DNA of 64,000 nt from Hydractinia symbiolongicarpus (GCF_029227915.1 NC_079880.1:7876001-7940000), one strand, 5' to 3'; shown: positions 13,801 to 28,205, counted from the stretch's first letter. Program-made: numbers and translations. Notes: generated by a model from the letters alone, not told the origin.

Positions 13801-14606
13801 TAACTCAGAGGGACTGATACCGTTAGAAACTCAATGAAATGTAGTTTTTGAAACTGTCTCTATTTCTTCAGTCCGCGCTAACGACTACGATTGGTACCAC
13901 AGTACAAAATAACTTATCAACCTAAATTCCTAAACTAAGCGCTACCACAGCGCTCAGTGTAATTGCTCAGTTCCAGCAATCATTTCAAATTAAGAAGAAC
14001 GTTATTTCTTGGAGTCCAATTGTCTCACTTATCATATTTACAAGGTCAAAGTCTAAAATCAGTTCAATTAAGTCCCACAGTCCAACGTTTCACTGTTAAA
14101 AGCGATGCAACCTAGTAATATTAGAAAAATATCGCTAAGTACATATTGGTACGAATATGTGACGCAACCGTTGTAACTCAAAGGGACTGATACCGTTAGA
14201 AACTCAATGAAATGCGGTTTTTGAAACTGTTCCTATTTCTTCAGCCTACGCTAACGGCTAGGATTGGTCCTACAGTAAAAAATAGCTTATGTATCTACAT
14301 TTTTAAATAAAGCGCTACCACAGCGCTCAGTGTAATCGCTAAGATCTAGCAATCATGTCAAAGTAAGACGAATGTTATTTTTTGGAGCCCAATTGGCTCA
14401 TTTTTCACATTTATAACGTCAAAGTCCAAAATCAGTTCAAATAAGTCCCAAAGTCAATCGTTTTGCTGTTAAAAGCGATGCAACCTAGTAGTATCTGAAA
14501 CATATCGCTAAATGCATGTTGGTACGAATATGTGACGCAACCCTTGTACCTCAAACGGACTGATACCGTTAGAAAGTCAATGAAATGTAGTTTTTGAAAC
14601 TGTCTC
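10849..14606 (+). repeat. Tandem duplication of a 1939-bp pentamer block
   Basis: The first copy is about 10849-12787. The second runs from 12788 and matches until about 14606, where ctgttcctatt in copy one becomes ctgtctctatt. Diagnostic shared features are aggaatgttg (10861 and 12800), tcatattaataaggtc, ggaactgttcc, and gcgcccagtctaattgctc (11561 and 13501). The length equals four normal monomers plus one 449-bp monomer. The copies differ by scattered single bases. Confidence 0.85.
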
Positions 14607-16872
14607 TATTTCTTCAGTCCGCGCTAACGACTATGATTGGTCCCACAGTACAAAATAACTTATCTATCTAAATTCTTAAATAAAGCGCTACCACAGCGCT
14701 CAGTGTAATTGCTCAGTTCCAGCTATCATTTTAAATTAAGAAGAACGTTATTTCTTGGAGTCCATTTGTCTTACTTATCATATTTATAAAGTCAAAGTCT
14801 AAAATCAGTTCAATTAATTGCCACAGTCAATCGTTTCACTGTTAAAAGCGATGCAACCTAGTAATATTAGAAAAATATCGCTAAATACATATTGATACGA
14901 ATATGTGACGCAACCGTTGTAACTCAAAGGGACTGATACCGTTAGAAAATTAATGAAATGTAGTTTTTGAAACTGTTCCTATTTCTTCAGCCCGCGCTAA
15001 CGGCTAGGATTGGTCCCACAGTAAGAAATAGCTTATTTTTCTACATTTTTAAACGAAGCGCTACCACAGCGCTCAGTGTAATCGCTAAGTTCTAGCAATC
15101 TTGTCAAAGTAAGACGAATGTTATTTCTTGAAGTCCAATTGGCTCATTTTTCACATTTATAACGTCAAAGTCCAAAGTCCGTTCAATTAAGTCCTGCAGT
15201 CAATCGTTTCACTCTTAAAAGCGATGCAACCTAGTAGTATCAGAAAGATACCGCTAAATACATATTGGTACGAATATGTTACGCAACTGTTGCAACTCAA
15301 AGGCACTGATACCGTAAGAAACTCAATGAAATGTAGTTTTTGAGACTGTCTCTATTTCTTCAGTCCGCGCTAACGACTACGATTGGTCCCACAGTACAAG
15401 ATAACTTATCTATCTAAATTTTTAAATAAAGCGCTACCACAGCGACCAGTGTAATTGCTCAGTTCCACCAATAATTTCAAATTAAGAAGAACGCTATTTC
15501 TTGGAGTCCAGTTGTCTCACTTATCATATTTATAAGGTCAAAGTCTTAAATCAGTTCAATTAAGTCCCACAGTCAATCGTTTCACTGTTAAAAGCGATGC
15601 AACATAGTAATATTAGAAAAATATCGCTAAATACATATTGGTACGGCTATGTAACGCAACCGTTGTAACTCAAAGGGACTGATACCGTTAAAAACTCAAT
15701 GAAATGTAGTTTTTGAAACTGTTACTATTTCTTCAGCCCGCGCTATTGGCTAGGATTGGTCCCACAGTAAAAAATATCTTATTTTTCCACATTTTTAAAT
15801 GAAGCGCTACCACAGCGCTCAGTGTAATCGCTAAGTTCTAGCAATCATGTCAAAGTAAGAAGAACGTTATTTCTTGGAGTCCAGTTGTCTCATTTATCAC
15901 ATTTATAAGGTCAAAGTCTAAAATCAGTTCAATTAAGTCCCACAGTCAATCGTTTCACTGTTAAAAGCGATGCAACCTAGTAATATTAAAAAAATATCGC
16001 TAAATACATATTGGTACGAATATGTTACGCAACTGTTGTACCTAAAACGGACTGATACCGTTAGAATGTCAATGAAATGTAGTTTTTGAAACTGTCTCTT
16101 CTTCTTCAGCGCGCGCTAACGGCTACGATTGGTCCAACAGTACAAAATGACTTATTTATCTAAATGTTTAAATAAAGCGCTACCACAGCGCCCAGTGTAA
16201 TTGCTCACTTCCGGCAATTATTTCAAATTAAGAAAAACGTTATTTCTTGGAGTCCAGTTGTCTCATTTATCACATCTATAAGGTCACAGTCCAAAATCAG
16301 CTCAGTTAATTGCCACAGTCAATAGTTTCACTTTTGTGTCATTTATCACACTTATAAGGTCAAAGTCTAAAATCAGTTCAATTAAGTCCCACAGTCAATT
16401 GTTTCACTGTTGAAAACGACGCAACCTAGTAGTATCAGAAAAATGTCGCTAAGTACATATTGGTACGAATATGTTACGCAACTGTTGTAACTCAAAGGGA
16501 CAGATACCGTTAGAAAATTAATCAAATGTAGTTTTTGAAACTGTCTCTATTTCTTCAGTACGCGCTAACGACTACGATTGTTCCCACAGTACAAAATGAC
16601 TTATCTATCTAAATTTTTAATTAAAGCGCTACCACAGCGCTCAGTGTGATTGCTGAGTTCCAGCAATCATGTCAAATTAAGAAGAATGTTATATCTTGGA
16701 GTTCAATTGTCTCATTTATCACATTTATAAAGTCAAACTCCAATGTCAGTTCAAACAAGTCCCACAATCAATTACTTCACTGTTAAAAGCGATGCAACCT
16801 AGTAGTATCAGAAAAATATCGCTTAATGCATGTTGGTACGAATATGTGACGCAACCGTTGTAACTCAAACGG

Positions 16873-19855
16873 ATTGATACTGCTAGAAAGTCAATGAAAT
16901 GTAGTTTTTGAAAATGTCTCTATTTCTTCAGCGCGCTAACGGCTAGGATTGGTCCCACAGTAAAAAATGACTTATTTATATACATTTTCAAATACAGCGC
17001 TACCACAGCGCCCAGTGCAATCGTTGAGTTCAAGCACATATGTCAAATTAAGAAGAATATTATTTCGTGGAGTTCAATTGTCTCATTTATCACATTTATA
17101 AGGTCAAAGTCCAAAGCAGTTCAATTAAGTCCCACAGTCAATCGTTTCACTGTTACAAGCGATGTAACCTAGTAATATCGGAAAATATTGCTTAATGCAT
17201 GTTGGTACGAATATGTGACGCAACCTTTGCACCTCAAACGCACGGATACTGTGAGAAATTCAATGAAATGTAGTTTTTGAAACTGTCTCTATTTCTTCAG
17301 CGCGCGCTAACGGATAGGATTGGTCCCACAGTATAAAATGACTTCATTATCTATATTTTCAAACGAAGCGCTACCACAGCGCCAAGTGTAATCGCTGAGT
17401 TCCAGCAATCATGTCAAATTAAGAAGAATGTTATATCTTGGAGTCCAATTGTCTCATTTATCACATTTATAAGGTCAAACTCCAAGATCAGTTCAAACAA
17501 GTCCCACAGTCAATTATTTCACTGTTAAAAGCGATGCAACCTAGTAGTATCAGAAAAATATGGCTAAATGCATGTTGGTACGAATATGTGACGCAATTGC
17601 TGTAACTCAAACGAATTGATGCCGCTAGAAGGTCAATGAAATGTATTTTTGAAAATATCTCTATTTCTTCAGCGCGCTAACGGCTAGGATTGGTCCCACA
17701 GTAAAAAATGACTTATTTGTCAACATTTTCAAATAAAGCGCTACCACAGCGCCCAGTGTAATTGCTCACTTCCGGCAATTATTTCAAATTAAGAAAAACG
17801 TTATTTCTTGGAGTCCAGTTGTCTCATTTATCACATCTATAAGGTCACAGTCCAAAATCAGTTCAATTAATTGCCACAGTCAATAGTTTCACTTTTGTGT
17901 CATTTATCACACTTATAAGGTCAAAGTCTAAAATCAGTTCAATTAAGTCCCACAGTCAATTGTTTCACTGTTGAAAACGACGCAACCTAGTAGTATCAGA
18001 AAAATGTCGCTAAGTACATATTGGTACGAATATGTTACGCAACTGTTGTAACTCAAAGGGACTGATACTGCTAGAAAGTCAATGAAATGTAGTTTTTGAG
18101 AATGTCTCTATTTCTTCAGCGCGCTAACGGCTAGGATTTGTCCCACAGTAAAAAATGACTTATTTATCTACATTTTCAAATACAGCGCTACCACAGCGCC
18201 CAGTGCAATCGTTGAGTTCAAGCACATATGTCAAATTAAGAAGAAAATTATTTCGTGGAGTTCAATTGTCTCATTTATCACATTTATAAGGTCAAAGTCC
18301 AAAGCAGTTCAAATAAGTCCCACAGTCAATCGTTTCACTGTTACAAGCGATGTAACCTAGTAATATCGGAAAATATCGCTTAATGCATGTTGGTACGAAT
18401 ATGTGACGCAACCTTTGCACCTCAAACGCACGGATACTGTGAGAAACTCAATGAAATGTAGTTTTTGAAACTGTCTCTATTTCTTCAGCGCGCACTAACG
18501 GATAGGATTGGTCCCACAGTAAAAAATGACTTCATTATCTATATTTTCAAACGAAGCGCTACCACAGCGCCAAGTGTAATCGCTGAGTTCCAGCAATCAT
18601 GTCAAATTAAGAAGCATGTTATATGATGGAGTCCAATTGTCTCATTTATCACATTTATAAGGTCAAACTCCAAGATCAGTTCAAACAAGTCCCACAGTCA
18701 ATTATTTCACTGTTAAAAGCAATGCAACCTAGTAGAATCAGAAAAATATGGCTAAATGCATGTTGGTACGAATATGTGACGCAACCGTTGCAACTCAAAC
18801 GGATTGATGCCGCTAGAAGGTCAATGAAATGTATTTTTGAAAATATCTCTATTTCTTCAGCGCGCTAACGGCTAGGATTGGTCCCACAGTAAAAAATGAC
18901 TTATTTATCAACATTTTCAAATAAAGCGCTACCACAGCGCCCAGTGTAATTGCTCACTTCCGGCAATTATTTCAAATTAAGAAAAACGTTATTTCTTGGA
19001 GTCCAGTTGTCTCATTTATCACATCTATAAGGTCAGAGTCCAAAATCAGTTCAATTAATTGCCACAGTCAATAGTTTCACTTTTGTGTCATTTATCACAC
19101 TTATAAGGTCAAAGTCTAAAATCAGTTCAATTAAGTCCCACAGTCAATTGTTTCACTGTTGAAAACGACGCAACCTAGTAGTATCAGAAAAATGTCGCTA
19201 AGTACATATTGGTACGAATATGTTACGCAACTGTTGTAACTCAAAGGGACTGATACTGCTAGAAAGTCAATGAAATGTAGTTTTTGAAAATGTCTCTATT
19301 TCTTCAGCGCGCTAACGGCTAGGATTTGTCCCACAGTAAAAAATGACTTATTTATCTACATTTTCAAATACAGCGCTACCACAGCGCCCAGTGCAATCGT
19401 TGAGTTCAAGCACATATGTCAAATTAAGAAGAAAATTATTTCGTGGAGTTCAATTGTCTCATTTATCACATTTATAAGGTCAAAGTCCAAAGCAGTTCAA
19501 ATAATTCCCACAGTCAATCGTTTCACTGTTACAAGCGATGTAACCTAGTAATATCGGAAAATATCGCTTAATGCATGTTGGTACGAATATGTGACGCAAC
19601 CTTTGCACCTCAAACGCACGGATACTGTGAGAAACTCAATGAAATGTAGTTTTTGAAACTGTCTCTATTTCTTCAGGGCGCGCTAACGGATAGGATAGGT
19701 CCCACAGTAAAAAATGACTTCATTATCTATATTTTCAAACGAAGCGCTACCACAGCGCCAAGTGTAATCGCTGAGTTCCAGCAATCATGTCAAATTAAGA
19801 AGAATGTTATATCGTGGAGTCCAATTGTCTCATTTATCACATTTATAAGGTCAAA
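16873..19855 (+). repeat. 2.5 tandem copies of a 1188-bp trimer block
   Basis: Copies start at 16873, 18061 and 19249, the last being partial. Each has gatactgctagaaagtcaatg, then ttgagttcaagcacatatg, then the tatggctaaatgcatg monomer (absent from the partial copy), and a 449-bp monomer with gaaaacgacgcaacc. The aagaaaaacg marker sits at 17791 and 18979, 1188 bp apart. In the third copy homology to the unit ends near 19855, where aaactccaagatc becomes aaagtccaaagc, showing a switch of template. Confidence 0.82.
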
Positions 19856-21769
19856 GTCCAAAGCAGTTCAATTAAGTCCCACAGTCAATTGTTTCACTGT
19901 TAAAAGCGATGTAACCTAGTAATATCGGAAAAATATCGCCTAATGTATGTTGGTAAGAATATGTGACGCAACCGTTGCAACTCAAACGGATTGATACTGC
20001 TAGAAAGTCAATGAAATTTAGTTTTTGAAAATGTCTCTATTTCTTCAGCACGAGCTAACGGCTAGGATTGGTCCCACAGTACAAAACGACTTATCTATCT
20101 AAATTTTTAAATAAAGCGCTACCACAGCGCTCAGTGTAATTGCTGAGTTCCAGCAATCATGTCAAATTAAGAAGAATGTTATATCTTGGAGTCCAATTGT
20201 CTCATTTATCACATTTATAAGGTCAAACTTTAAAATCAGTTCAAACAAGTCCCACAGTCAATTTTTTCACAGTTAAAAGCGATGCAACCTAGTAGTATCA
20301 GAAAAATATCGCTAAATGTATGTTGGTACGAATATGCGACGCAATTGCTGTAACTCAAACGAAGTGATACCGCTAGAAAGTCAATGAAATGTAGTTTTTG
20401 AAAATATCTTTATTTCTTCAGCGCGCGCTAACGGCTAGCATTGGTCCCACAATAAAAAATGACTTCATTATCTATATTTTCAAACGAAGCGCTACCACAG
20501 CGCCAAGTGCAATCGCTGAGTTCCAGCAATCATGTCAAATTAAGAACAATGTTATATCTTGCAGTCCAATTGTCTCATTTATCACATTTATAAGGTCAAA
20601 CTCCAAGATCAGTTCAAACAAGTCCCACAGTCAATTATTTCACTGTTAAAAGCGATGCAACCTAGTAGTATCAGAAAAATATGGCTAAATGCATGTTGGT
20701 ACGAATATGTGACGCAATTGCTGTAACTCAAACGAATTGATGCCGCTAGAAGGTCAATGAAATGTATTTTTGAAAATATCTCTATTTCTTCAGCGCGCTA
20801 ACGGCTAGGATTGGTCCCACAGTAAAAAATGACTTATTTATCAACATTTTCAAATAAAGCGCTACCACAGCGCCCAGTGTAATTGCTCACTTCCGGCAAT
20901 TATTTCAAATTAAGAAAAACGTTATTTCTTGGAGTCCAGTTGTCTCATTTATCACATCTATAAGGTCACAGCCCAAAATCAGTTCAATTAATTGCCACAG
21001 TCAATAGTTTCACTTTTGTGTCATTTATCACACTTATAAGGTCAAAGTCTAAAATCAGTTCAATTAAGTCCCACAGTCAATTGTTTCACTGTTGAAAACG
21101 ACGCAACCTAGTAGTATCAGAAAAATGTCGCTAAGTACATATTGGTACGAATACGTTACGCAACTGTTGTAACTCAAAGGGACTGATACCGTTAGAAAAT
21201 AAATCAAATGTAGTTTTTGAAACTGTCTCTATTTCTTCAGTACGCGCTAACGACTACGATTGGTCCCACAGTACAAAATGACTTATCTATTTAAATTTTT
21301 AAATAAAGCGCTACCACAGCGCTCAGTGTGATTGCTGAGTTCCAGCAATCATGTCAAATTAAGAAGAATGTTATATCTTGGAGTCCAATTGTCTCATTTA
21401 TCACATTTATAAGGTCAAACTCCAAGATCAGTTCAAACAAGTCCCACAGTCAATTATTTCACTGTTAAAAGCGATGCAACCTAGTAGTATCAGAAAAATA
21501 TGGCTAAATGCATGTTGGTACGAATATGTGACGCAATTGCTGTAACTCAAACGAATTGATGCCGTTAGAAGGTCAATGAAATGTATTTTTGAAAATATCT
21601 CTATTTCTTCAGCGCGCTAACGACTAGGGTATTGGTCCCACAGTAAAAAATGACTTATTTATCAACATTTTCAAATAAAGCGCCACCACAGCGCCCAGTG
21701 TAATCCCTCAGTTCCAGCAATCATGTCAAAGTAAGAAGAATGTTATATCTTGGAGTCCAATTATCTCAT

Positions 21770-24652
21770 TTATCACATTTATAAGGTCAAAGCCCAAAGC
21801 AGTTCAATTAAGTCCCACAGTCAATTGTTTCACTGTTAAAAGCGATGTAACCTAGTAATATCGGAAAAATATCGCCTAATGTATGTTGGTAAGAATATGT
21901 GACGCAACCGTTGCAACTCAAACGGATTGATACTGCTAGAAAGTCAATGAAATTTAGTTTTTGAAAATGTCTCTCTTTCTTCAGCACGTGCTAACGGCTA
22001 GGATTGGTCCCACAGTACAAAAATGACTTATCTATCTAAAATTTTAAATAAAGCGCTACCACAGCGCTCAGTGTAATTGCTGAGTTCCAGCAATCATGTC
22101 AAATTAAGAAGAATGTTATATCTTGGAGTCCAATTGTCTCATTTATCACATTTATAAAGTCAAACTCCAATGTCAGTTCAAACAAGTCCCACAATCAATT
22201 ATTTCACTGTTAAAAGCGATGCAACCTAGTAGTATCAGAAAAATATCGCTTAATGCATGTTGGTACGAATATGTGACGCAACCGTTGTAACTCAAACGGA
22301 TTGATACTGCTAGAAAGTCAATGAAATGTAGTTTTTGAAAATGTCTCTATTTCTTCAGCGCGCTAACGGCTAGGATTGGTCCCACAGTAAAAAATGACTT
22401 ATTTATCTACATTTTCAAATAAAGCGCTACCACAGCGCCCAGTGCAATCGTTGAGTTCAAGCACATATGTCAAATTAAGAAGAATATTATTTCGTGGAGT
22501 TCAATTGTCTCATTTATCACATTTATAAGGTCAAAGTCCAAAGCAGTTCAAATAAGTCCCACAGTCAATCGTTTCACTGTTTCAAGCGATGTAATCTAGT
22601 AATATCGGAAAATATCGCTTAATGCATGTTGTTACGAATATGTGACGCAACCTTTGCACCTCAAACGCACGGATACTGTGAGAAACTCAATAAAATGTAG
22701 TTTTTGAAACTGTCTCTATTTCTTCAGCGCGCGCTAACGGATAGGATTGGTCCCACAGTAAAAAATGACTTCATTATCTATATTTTCAAACGAAGCGCTA
22801 CCACAGCCCCAAGTGTAATCGCTGAGTTCCAGCAATCATGTCAAATTAAGAAGAATGTTATATCTTGGAGTCCAATTGTCTCATTTATCACATTTATAAG
22901 GTCAAACTCCAAGATCAGTTCAAACAAGTCCCACAGTCAATTATTTCACTGTTAAAAGCGATGCAACCTAGTAGAATCAGAAAAATATGGCTAAATGCAT
23001 GTTGGTACGAATATGTGACGCAATTGCTGTAACTGAAACGAATTGATGCCGCTAGAAGGTCAATGAAATGTATTTTTGAAAATATCTCTATTTCTTCAGC
23101 GCGCTAACGGCTAGGATTGGTCCCACAGTAAGAAATGACTTATTTATCAAAATTTTCAAATAAAGCGCTACCACAGCGCCCAGTGTAATCGTTGAGTTCA
23201 AGAAATTATGTCAAACTAAGAAGAATATTATTTCTTGGAGTTCAATTGTCTCATTTATCGCATTTATAAGGTCAAAGTCCAAAGCAGTTCAATTAAGTCC
23301 CACAGTCAATTGTTTCACTGTTAAAAGCGATGTAACCTAGTAATATCGGAAAAGTATCGCTTAATGTATGTTGGTAAGAATATGTGACGCAACCGTTGCA
23401 ACTCAAACGGATTGATACTGCTAGAAAGTCAATGAAATTTAGTTTTTGAAAATGTCTCTATTTCTTCAGCACGAGCTAACGGCTAGGATTGGTCCCACAG
23501 TACAAAATGACTTATCTATCTAAATTTTTAAATAAAGCGCTACGACAGCGCTCAGTGTAATTGCTGAGTTCCAGCAATCATGTCAAATTAAGAAGAATGT
23601 TATATCTTGGGGTCCAATTGTCTCATTTATCACATTTATAAAGTCAAACTCCAATGTCAGTTCAAACAAGTCCCACAATCAATTATTTCAATGTTAAAAG
23701 CGATGCAACCTAGTAGTATCAGAAAAATATCGCTTAATGCATGTTGGTACGAATATGTGACGCAACCGTTGTAACTCAAACGGATTGATACTGCTAGAAA
23801 GTCAATGAAATGTAGTTTTTGAAAATGTCTCTATTTCTTCAGCGCGCTAACGGCTAGGATTGGTCCCACAGTAAAAAATGACTTATTTATCTACATTTTC
23901 AAATAAAGCGCTACCACAGCGCCCAGTGCAATCGTTGAGTTCAAGCACATATGTCAAATTAAGAAGAATATTATTTCGTGGAGTTCAATTGTCTCATTTA
24001 TCACATTTATAAGGTCAAAGTCCAAAGCAGTTCAAATAAGTCCCACAGTCAATCGTTTCACTGTTTCAAGCGATGTAATCTAGTAATATCGGAAAATATC
24101 GCTTAATGCATGTTGTTACGAATATGTGACGCAACCTTTGCACCTCAAACGCACGGATACTGTGAGAAACTCAATAAAATGTAGTTTTTGAAACTGTCTC
24201 TATTTCTTCAGCGCGCGCTAACGGATAGGATTGGTCCCACAGTAAAAAATGACTTCATTATCTATATTTTCAAACGAAGCGCTACCACAGCCCCAAGTGT
24301 AATCGCTGAGTTCCAGCAATCATGTCAAATTAAGAAGAATGTTATATCTTGGAGTCCAATTGTCTCATTTATCACATTTATAAGGTCAAACTCCAAGATC
24401 AGTTCAAACAAGTCCCACAGTCAATTATTTCACTGTTAAAAGCGATGCAACCTAGTAAAATCAGAAAAATATGGCTAAATGCATGTTGGTACGAATATGT
24501 GACGCAATTGCTGTAACTGAAACGAATTGATGCCGCTAGAAGGTCAATGAAATGTATTTTTGAAAATATCTCTATTTCTTCAGCGCGCTAACGGCTAGGA
24601 TTGGTCCCACAGTAAGAAATGACTTATTTATCAAAATTTTCAAATAAAGCGC
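21770..24652 (+). repeat. Tandem duplication of a 1484-bp tetramer block
   Basis: Positions 21770-23253 recur at 23254-24652 with an offset of 1484 bp (four monomers). In the core (22704-22955 versus 24188-24439) the copies encode the same 83-codon fortuitous frame without a difference. After 24653 the pattern switches and matches 23541 onward with an offset of about 1112 bp (three monomers), and 25446 matches 24703 with an offset of 743 bp (two monomers). Copies with two-, three- and four-monomer offsets therefore overlap here. Confidence 0.8.
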
Positions 24653-26829
24653 TACGACAGCGCTCAGTGTAATTGCTGAGTTCCAGCAATCATGTCAAAT
24701 TAAGAAGAATGTTATATCTTGGGGTCCAATTGTCTCATTTATCACATTTATAAAGTCAAACTCCAATGTCAGTTCAAACAAGTCCCACAATCAATTATTT
24801 CAATGTTAAAAGCGATGCAACCTAGTAGTATCAGAAAAATATCGCTTAATGCATGTTGGTACGAATATGTGACGCAACCGTTGTAACTCAAACGGATTGA
24901 TACTGCTAGAAAGTCAATGAAATGTAGTTTTTGAAAATGTCTCTATTTCTTCAGCGCGCTAACGGCTAGGATTGGTCCCACAGTAAAAAATGACTTATTT
25001 ATCAACATTTTCAAATAAAGCGCTACCACAGCGCCCAGTGTAATCGTTGAGTTCAAGAAATTATGTCAAACTAAGAAGAATATTATTTCTTGGAGTTCAA
25101 TTGTCTCATTTATCGCATTTATAAGGTCAAAGTCCAAAGCAGTTCAATTAAGTCCCACAGTCAATTGTTTCACTGTTAAAAGCGATGTAACCTAGTAATA
25201 TCGGAAAAGTATCGCTTAATGTATGTTGGTAAGAATATGTGACGCAACCGTTGCAACTCAAACGGATTGATACTGCTAGAAAGTCAATGAAATTTAGCTT
25301 TTGAAAATGTCTCTATTTCTTCAGCACGAGCTAACGGCTAGGATTGGTCCCACAGTACAAAATGACTTATCTATCTAAATTTTTAAATAAAGCGCTACGA
25401 CAGCGCTCAGTGTAATTGCTGAGTTCCAGCAATCATGTCAAATTAAGAAGAATGTTATATCTTGGGGTCCAATTGTCACATTTATCACATTTATAAAGTC
25501 AAACTCCAATGTCAGTTCAAACAAGTCCCACAATCAATTATTTCAATGTTAAAAGCGATGCAACCTAGTAGTATCAGAAAAATATCGCCTAATGCATGTT
25601 GGTACGAATATGTGACGCAACAGTTGTAACTCAAACGGATTGATACTGCTAGAAAGTCAATGAAATGTAGTTTTTGAAAATGTCTCTATTTCTTCAGCGC
25701 GCTAACGGCTAGGATTGGTCCCACAGTAAAAAATGACTTATTTATCAACATTTTCAAATAAAGCGCTACCACAGCGCCCAGTGTAATCGTTGAGTTCAAG
25801 AAATTATGTCAAACTAAGAAGAATATTATTTCTTGGAGTTCAATTGTCTCATTTATCACATTTATAAGGTCAAAGTCCAAAGCAGTTCAATTGAGTCCCA
25901 CAGTCAATTGTTTCACTGTTAAAAGCGATGTAACCTAGTAATATCGGAAAAGTATCGCTTAATGTATGTTGGTAAGAATATGTGACGCAACCGTTGCAAC
26001 TCAAACGGATTGATACTGCTAGAAAGTCAATGAAATGTAGTTTTTGAAACTGTCTCTATTTCTTCAGCGCGCGCTAACGGATAGGATTGGTCCCACAGTA
26101 AAAAATGACTTATTTATCAACATTTTCAAATGAAGCGCTACCACAGCGCCCAGTGTAACGCTGAGTTCCAGCAATCATGGCAAATTAAGAAGAATGTAAT
26201 ATCTTGGAGTTCAATTGTCTCATCTATCACATTTATAAGGTCAAACTCCAAAATCAGTTCAAACAAGTCCCACAGTCAATTATTTCACTGTTAAAGGCGA
26301 TGCAACCTAGTAGCGTCAGAAAAATATCGTTAAATACATGTTGGTACGAATATGTTACGCAACTGTTGTACCTCAAACGGACTGATACCGTTAGAAAGTC
26401 AATGAAATGTAGTTTTTGAAACTGTCTCTACTTCTTCAGCGTGCGCTAGCGGCTACGATTGGTCCCACAGTGCAAAATGACTTATTTATCTAAATTTTTA
26501 AATAAAGCGCTACCACAGCGACCAGTGTAATCGCTGAGTTCCAGCAATCATGTCAAATTAAGAAGAATGTTATATCTTGGAGTCAAATTGTCTCATTTAT
26601 CACATTCATAAGGTCAAACTCCACAATCAGTTCAATTAAGTCCCACAATCAATCGTTTCACTGTTAAAAGCAATGCAATCTAGGAATGTCAGAAATATAT
26701 GGCTAAATGCATGTTGGTACGATTATGTGACGTAACGTTTGCACCTCAAACGCACGGATACTGTGAGAAACTCAATGAAATGTGGTTTTTGAAACTGTCT
26801 CTATTTCTTCAGCGCGCGCTAACGGATAG

Positions 26830-27428
26830 GATTGGTCCCACAGTAAAAAATGACTTCACTATCTATATTTTTAAACGAAGCGCTACCACAGCGCCAAGTG
26901 TAATCGCTGAGTTCCAGCAATCATGTCAAATTAAGAAGAATGTTACATCTTGGAGTCCAATTGTCTCATTTATCACATTTATAAGGTCAGACTCCAAGAT
27001 CAGTTCAAACAAGTCCCACAGTCAATTATTTCACTGTTAGAAGCGATGCAACCTAGTAGTATCAGAAAAATATGGCTAAATGCATGTTTGTACGAATATG
27101 TGACGCAATTGCTGTAACTCAAACGAATTGATGCCGCTAGAAAGTGAATGAAATGTATTTTTAAAAATATCTCTATTTCTTCATTTACAAGTTGAAAGAC
27201 TAATATCAGTTCAATTAATACCCACAGTCAATCGTTTCACTGTTAAAAGCGATGCAACCTAGTAATGTCAGAAACATATGCCTAAATGCATGTTGGAACA
27301 AATATGTGACGCAACCTTTGTACCTCAAACGGACGGATACTGTGAGAAACTCAATGAAATGTAGTTTTTGAAACTATTTCTCTATTCTCACTATGTCTCC
27401 ATTTCTTCAGCGCGCGCTAACGGCTAGG
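26830..27428 (+). repeat. Satellite deletion junction (~166 bp lost)
   Basis: Anchors at 26830 and 27428 are 598 bp apart. Near 27177 the text goes from ctctatttcttca directly to tttacaagttgaaagac, skipping the usual gcgcgctaacgg segment, the anchor and the hairpin block. The following monomer also has a 19-bp insertion. Confidence 0.7.
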
Positions 27429-28205
27429 ATTGGTCCCACAGTAAAAAATGAATTATTTATCAACATTTTCAAATAAAGCGCTACCACAGCGCCCAGTGTA
27501 ATCGTTGAGTTCAAGAAATTATGTCAAATTAAGAAGAATATTATTTCTTGGAGTTCAATTGTATCATTTATCACATTTATAAGGTCAAAGTCCAAAGCAG
27601 TTCAATTAAGTCCCACAGTCAATCGTTTCACTGTTAAAAGCGTTGTAACCTATTAATATCGGAAAAATATCGCTTAATGTATGTTGGTACGAATATGTGA
27701 CGCAACCGTTGCAACTCAAACGGATTGATACTGCTAGAAAGTCAATGAAATTTAGTTTTTGGAAATGTCTCTATTTCTTCAGCACGAGCTAACGGCTAGG
27801 ATTGGTCCCACAGTAAAAAATGACTTATTTATCTACATTTTTTTATAAAGCGCTATCACAGCGCTCAGTGTAATCGTTGAGTTCAAGAATCATGTCAAAT
27901 TAAGAAGAATGTTATTTCTTGGAGTTTAATTGTCTCATTTATCACATTTATAAGTTGAAAGACTAACATCAGTTCAATTAATACCCACAGTCAATCGTTT
28001 CACTGTTAAAAGCGATGCAACCTAGTAATGTCAGAAACATATGGCTAAATGCATGTTGGAACAAATATGTGACGCAACCTTTGTACCTCAAACGGACGGA
28101 TACTGTGAGAAACTCAATGAAATGTAGTTTTTGAAGCTATTTCTCTATTCTCACTATGTCTCCATTTCTTCAGCGCGCGCTAACGGATAGGATTGGTCCC
28201 ACAGT
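27187..28205 (+). repeat. 763-bp repeat pair with a marker insertion
   Basis: Positions from 27187 match those from 27950 (offset 763). Both have caagttgaaag or taagttgaaag, atacccacagtcaatcg, and gttggaacaaatatg. Both also carry about 19 extra bases after tttttgaa (tttctctattctcactatg, at 27378 and 28141), an insertion that I saw nowhere else in the window. The second copy stops at 28205, where the array changes strand. Confidence 0.8.

Larger units (their letters stand above)
1..28205 (+). repeat. Tandem satellite array, left block (~373-bp monomer)
   Basis: Head-to-tail satellite copies fill this stretch without interruption. The anchor gattggtcccacag (or a one-base variant) starts at 321, 694, 1067, 1440, 1813, 2186 and 2559, which is exactly 373 bp each time; later monomers are 370-373 bp. 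Other conserved blocks are the cccacagtcaatcgtttcac segment, tatgtgacgcaaccgttg, and agcgctaccacagcgct. Up to about 16.4 kb most monomers carry tcaaagggactgatacc (A type). From about 16.4 kb most carry tcaaacggattgatactgc with gcatgttggtacg (B type). Short open frames of 70-113 codons recur in register with the monomers and are by-products of the repeat, not genes. I see no unrelated unique sequence. The plus direction is an arbitrary convention defined by this array. Confidence 0.97.

Noticed and set aside
18623-27040. Repeated 71-113-codon plus-strand open frames in the B-type block
   Set aside because: They are the same segment of successive monomers. Lengths change with random stops, and there is no sign of coding selection.
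1-28205. CRISPR array
   Set aside because: The period is about 373 bp with no unique spacers, the repeats diverge, and the context is eukaryotic.
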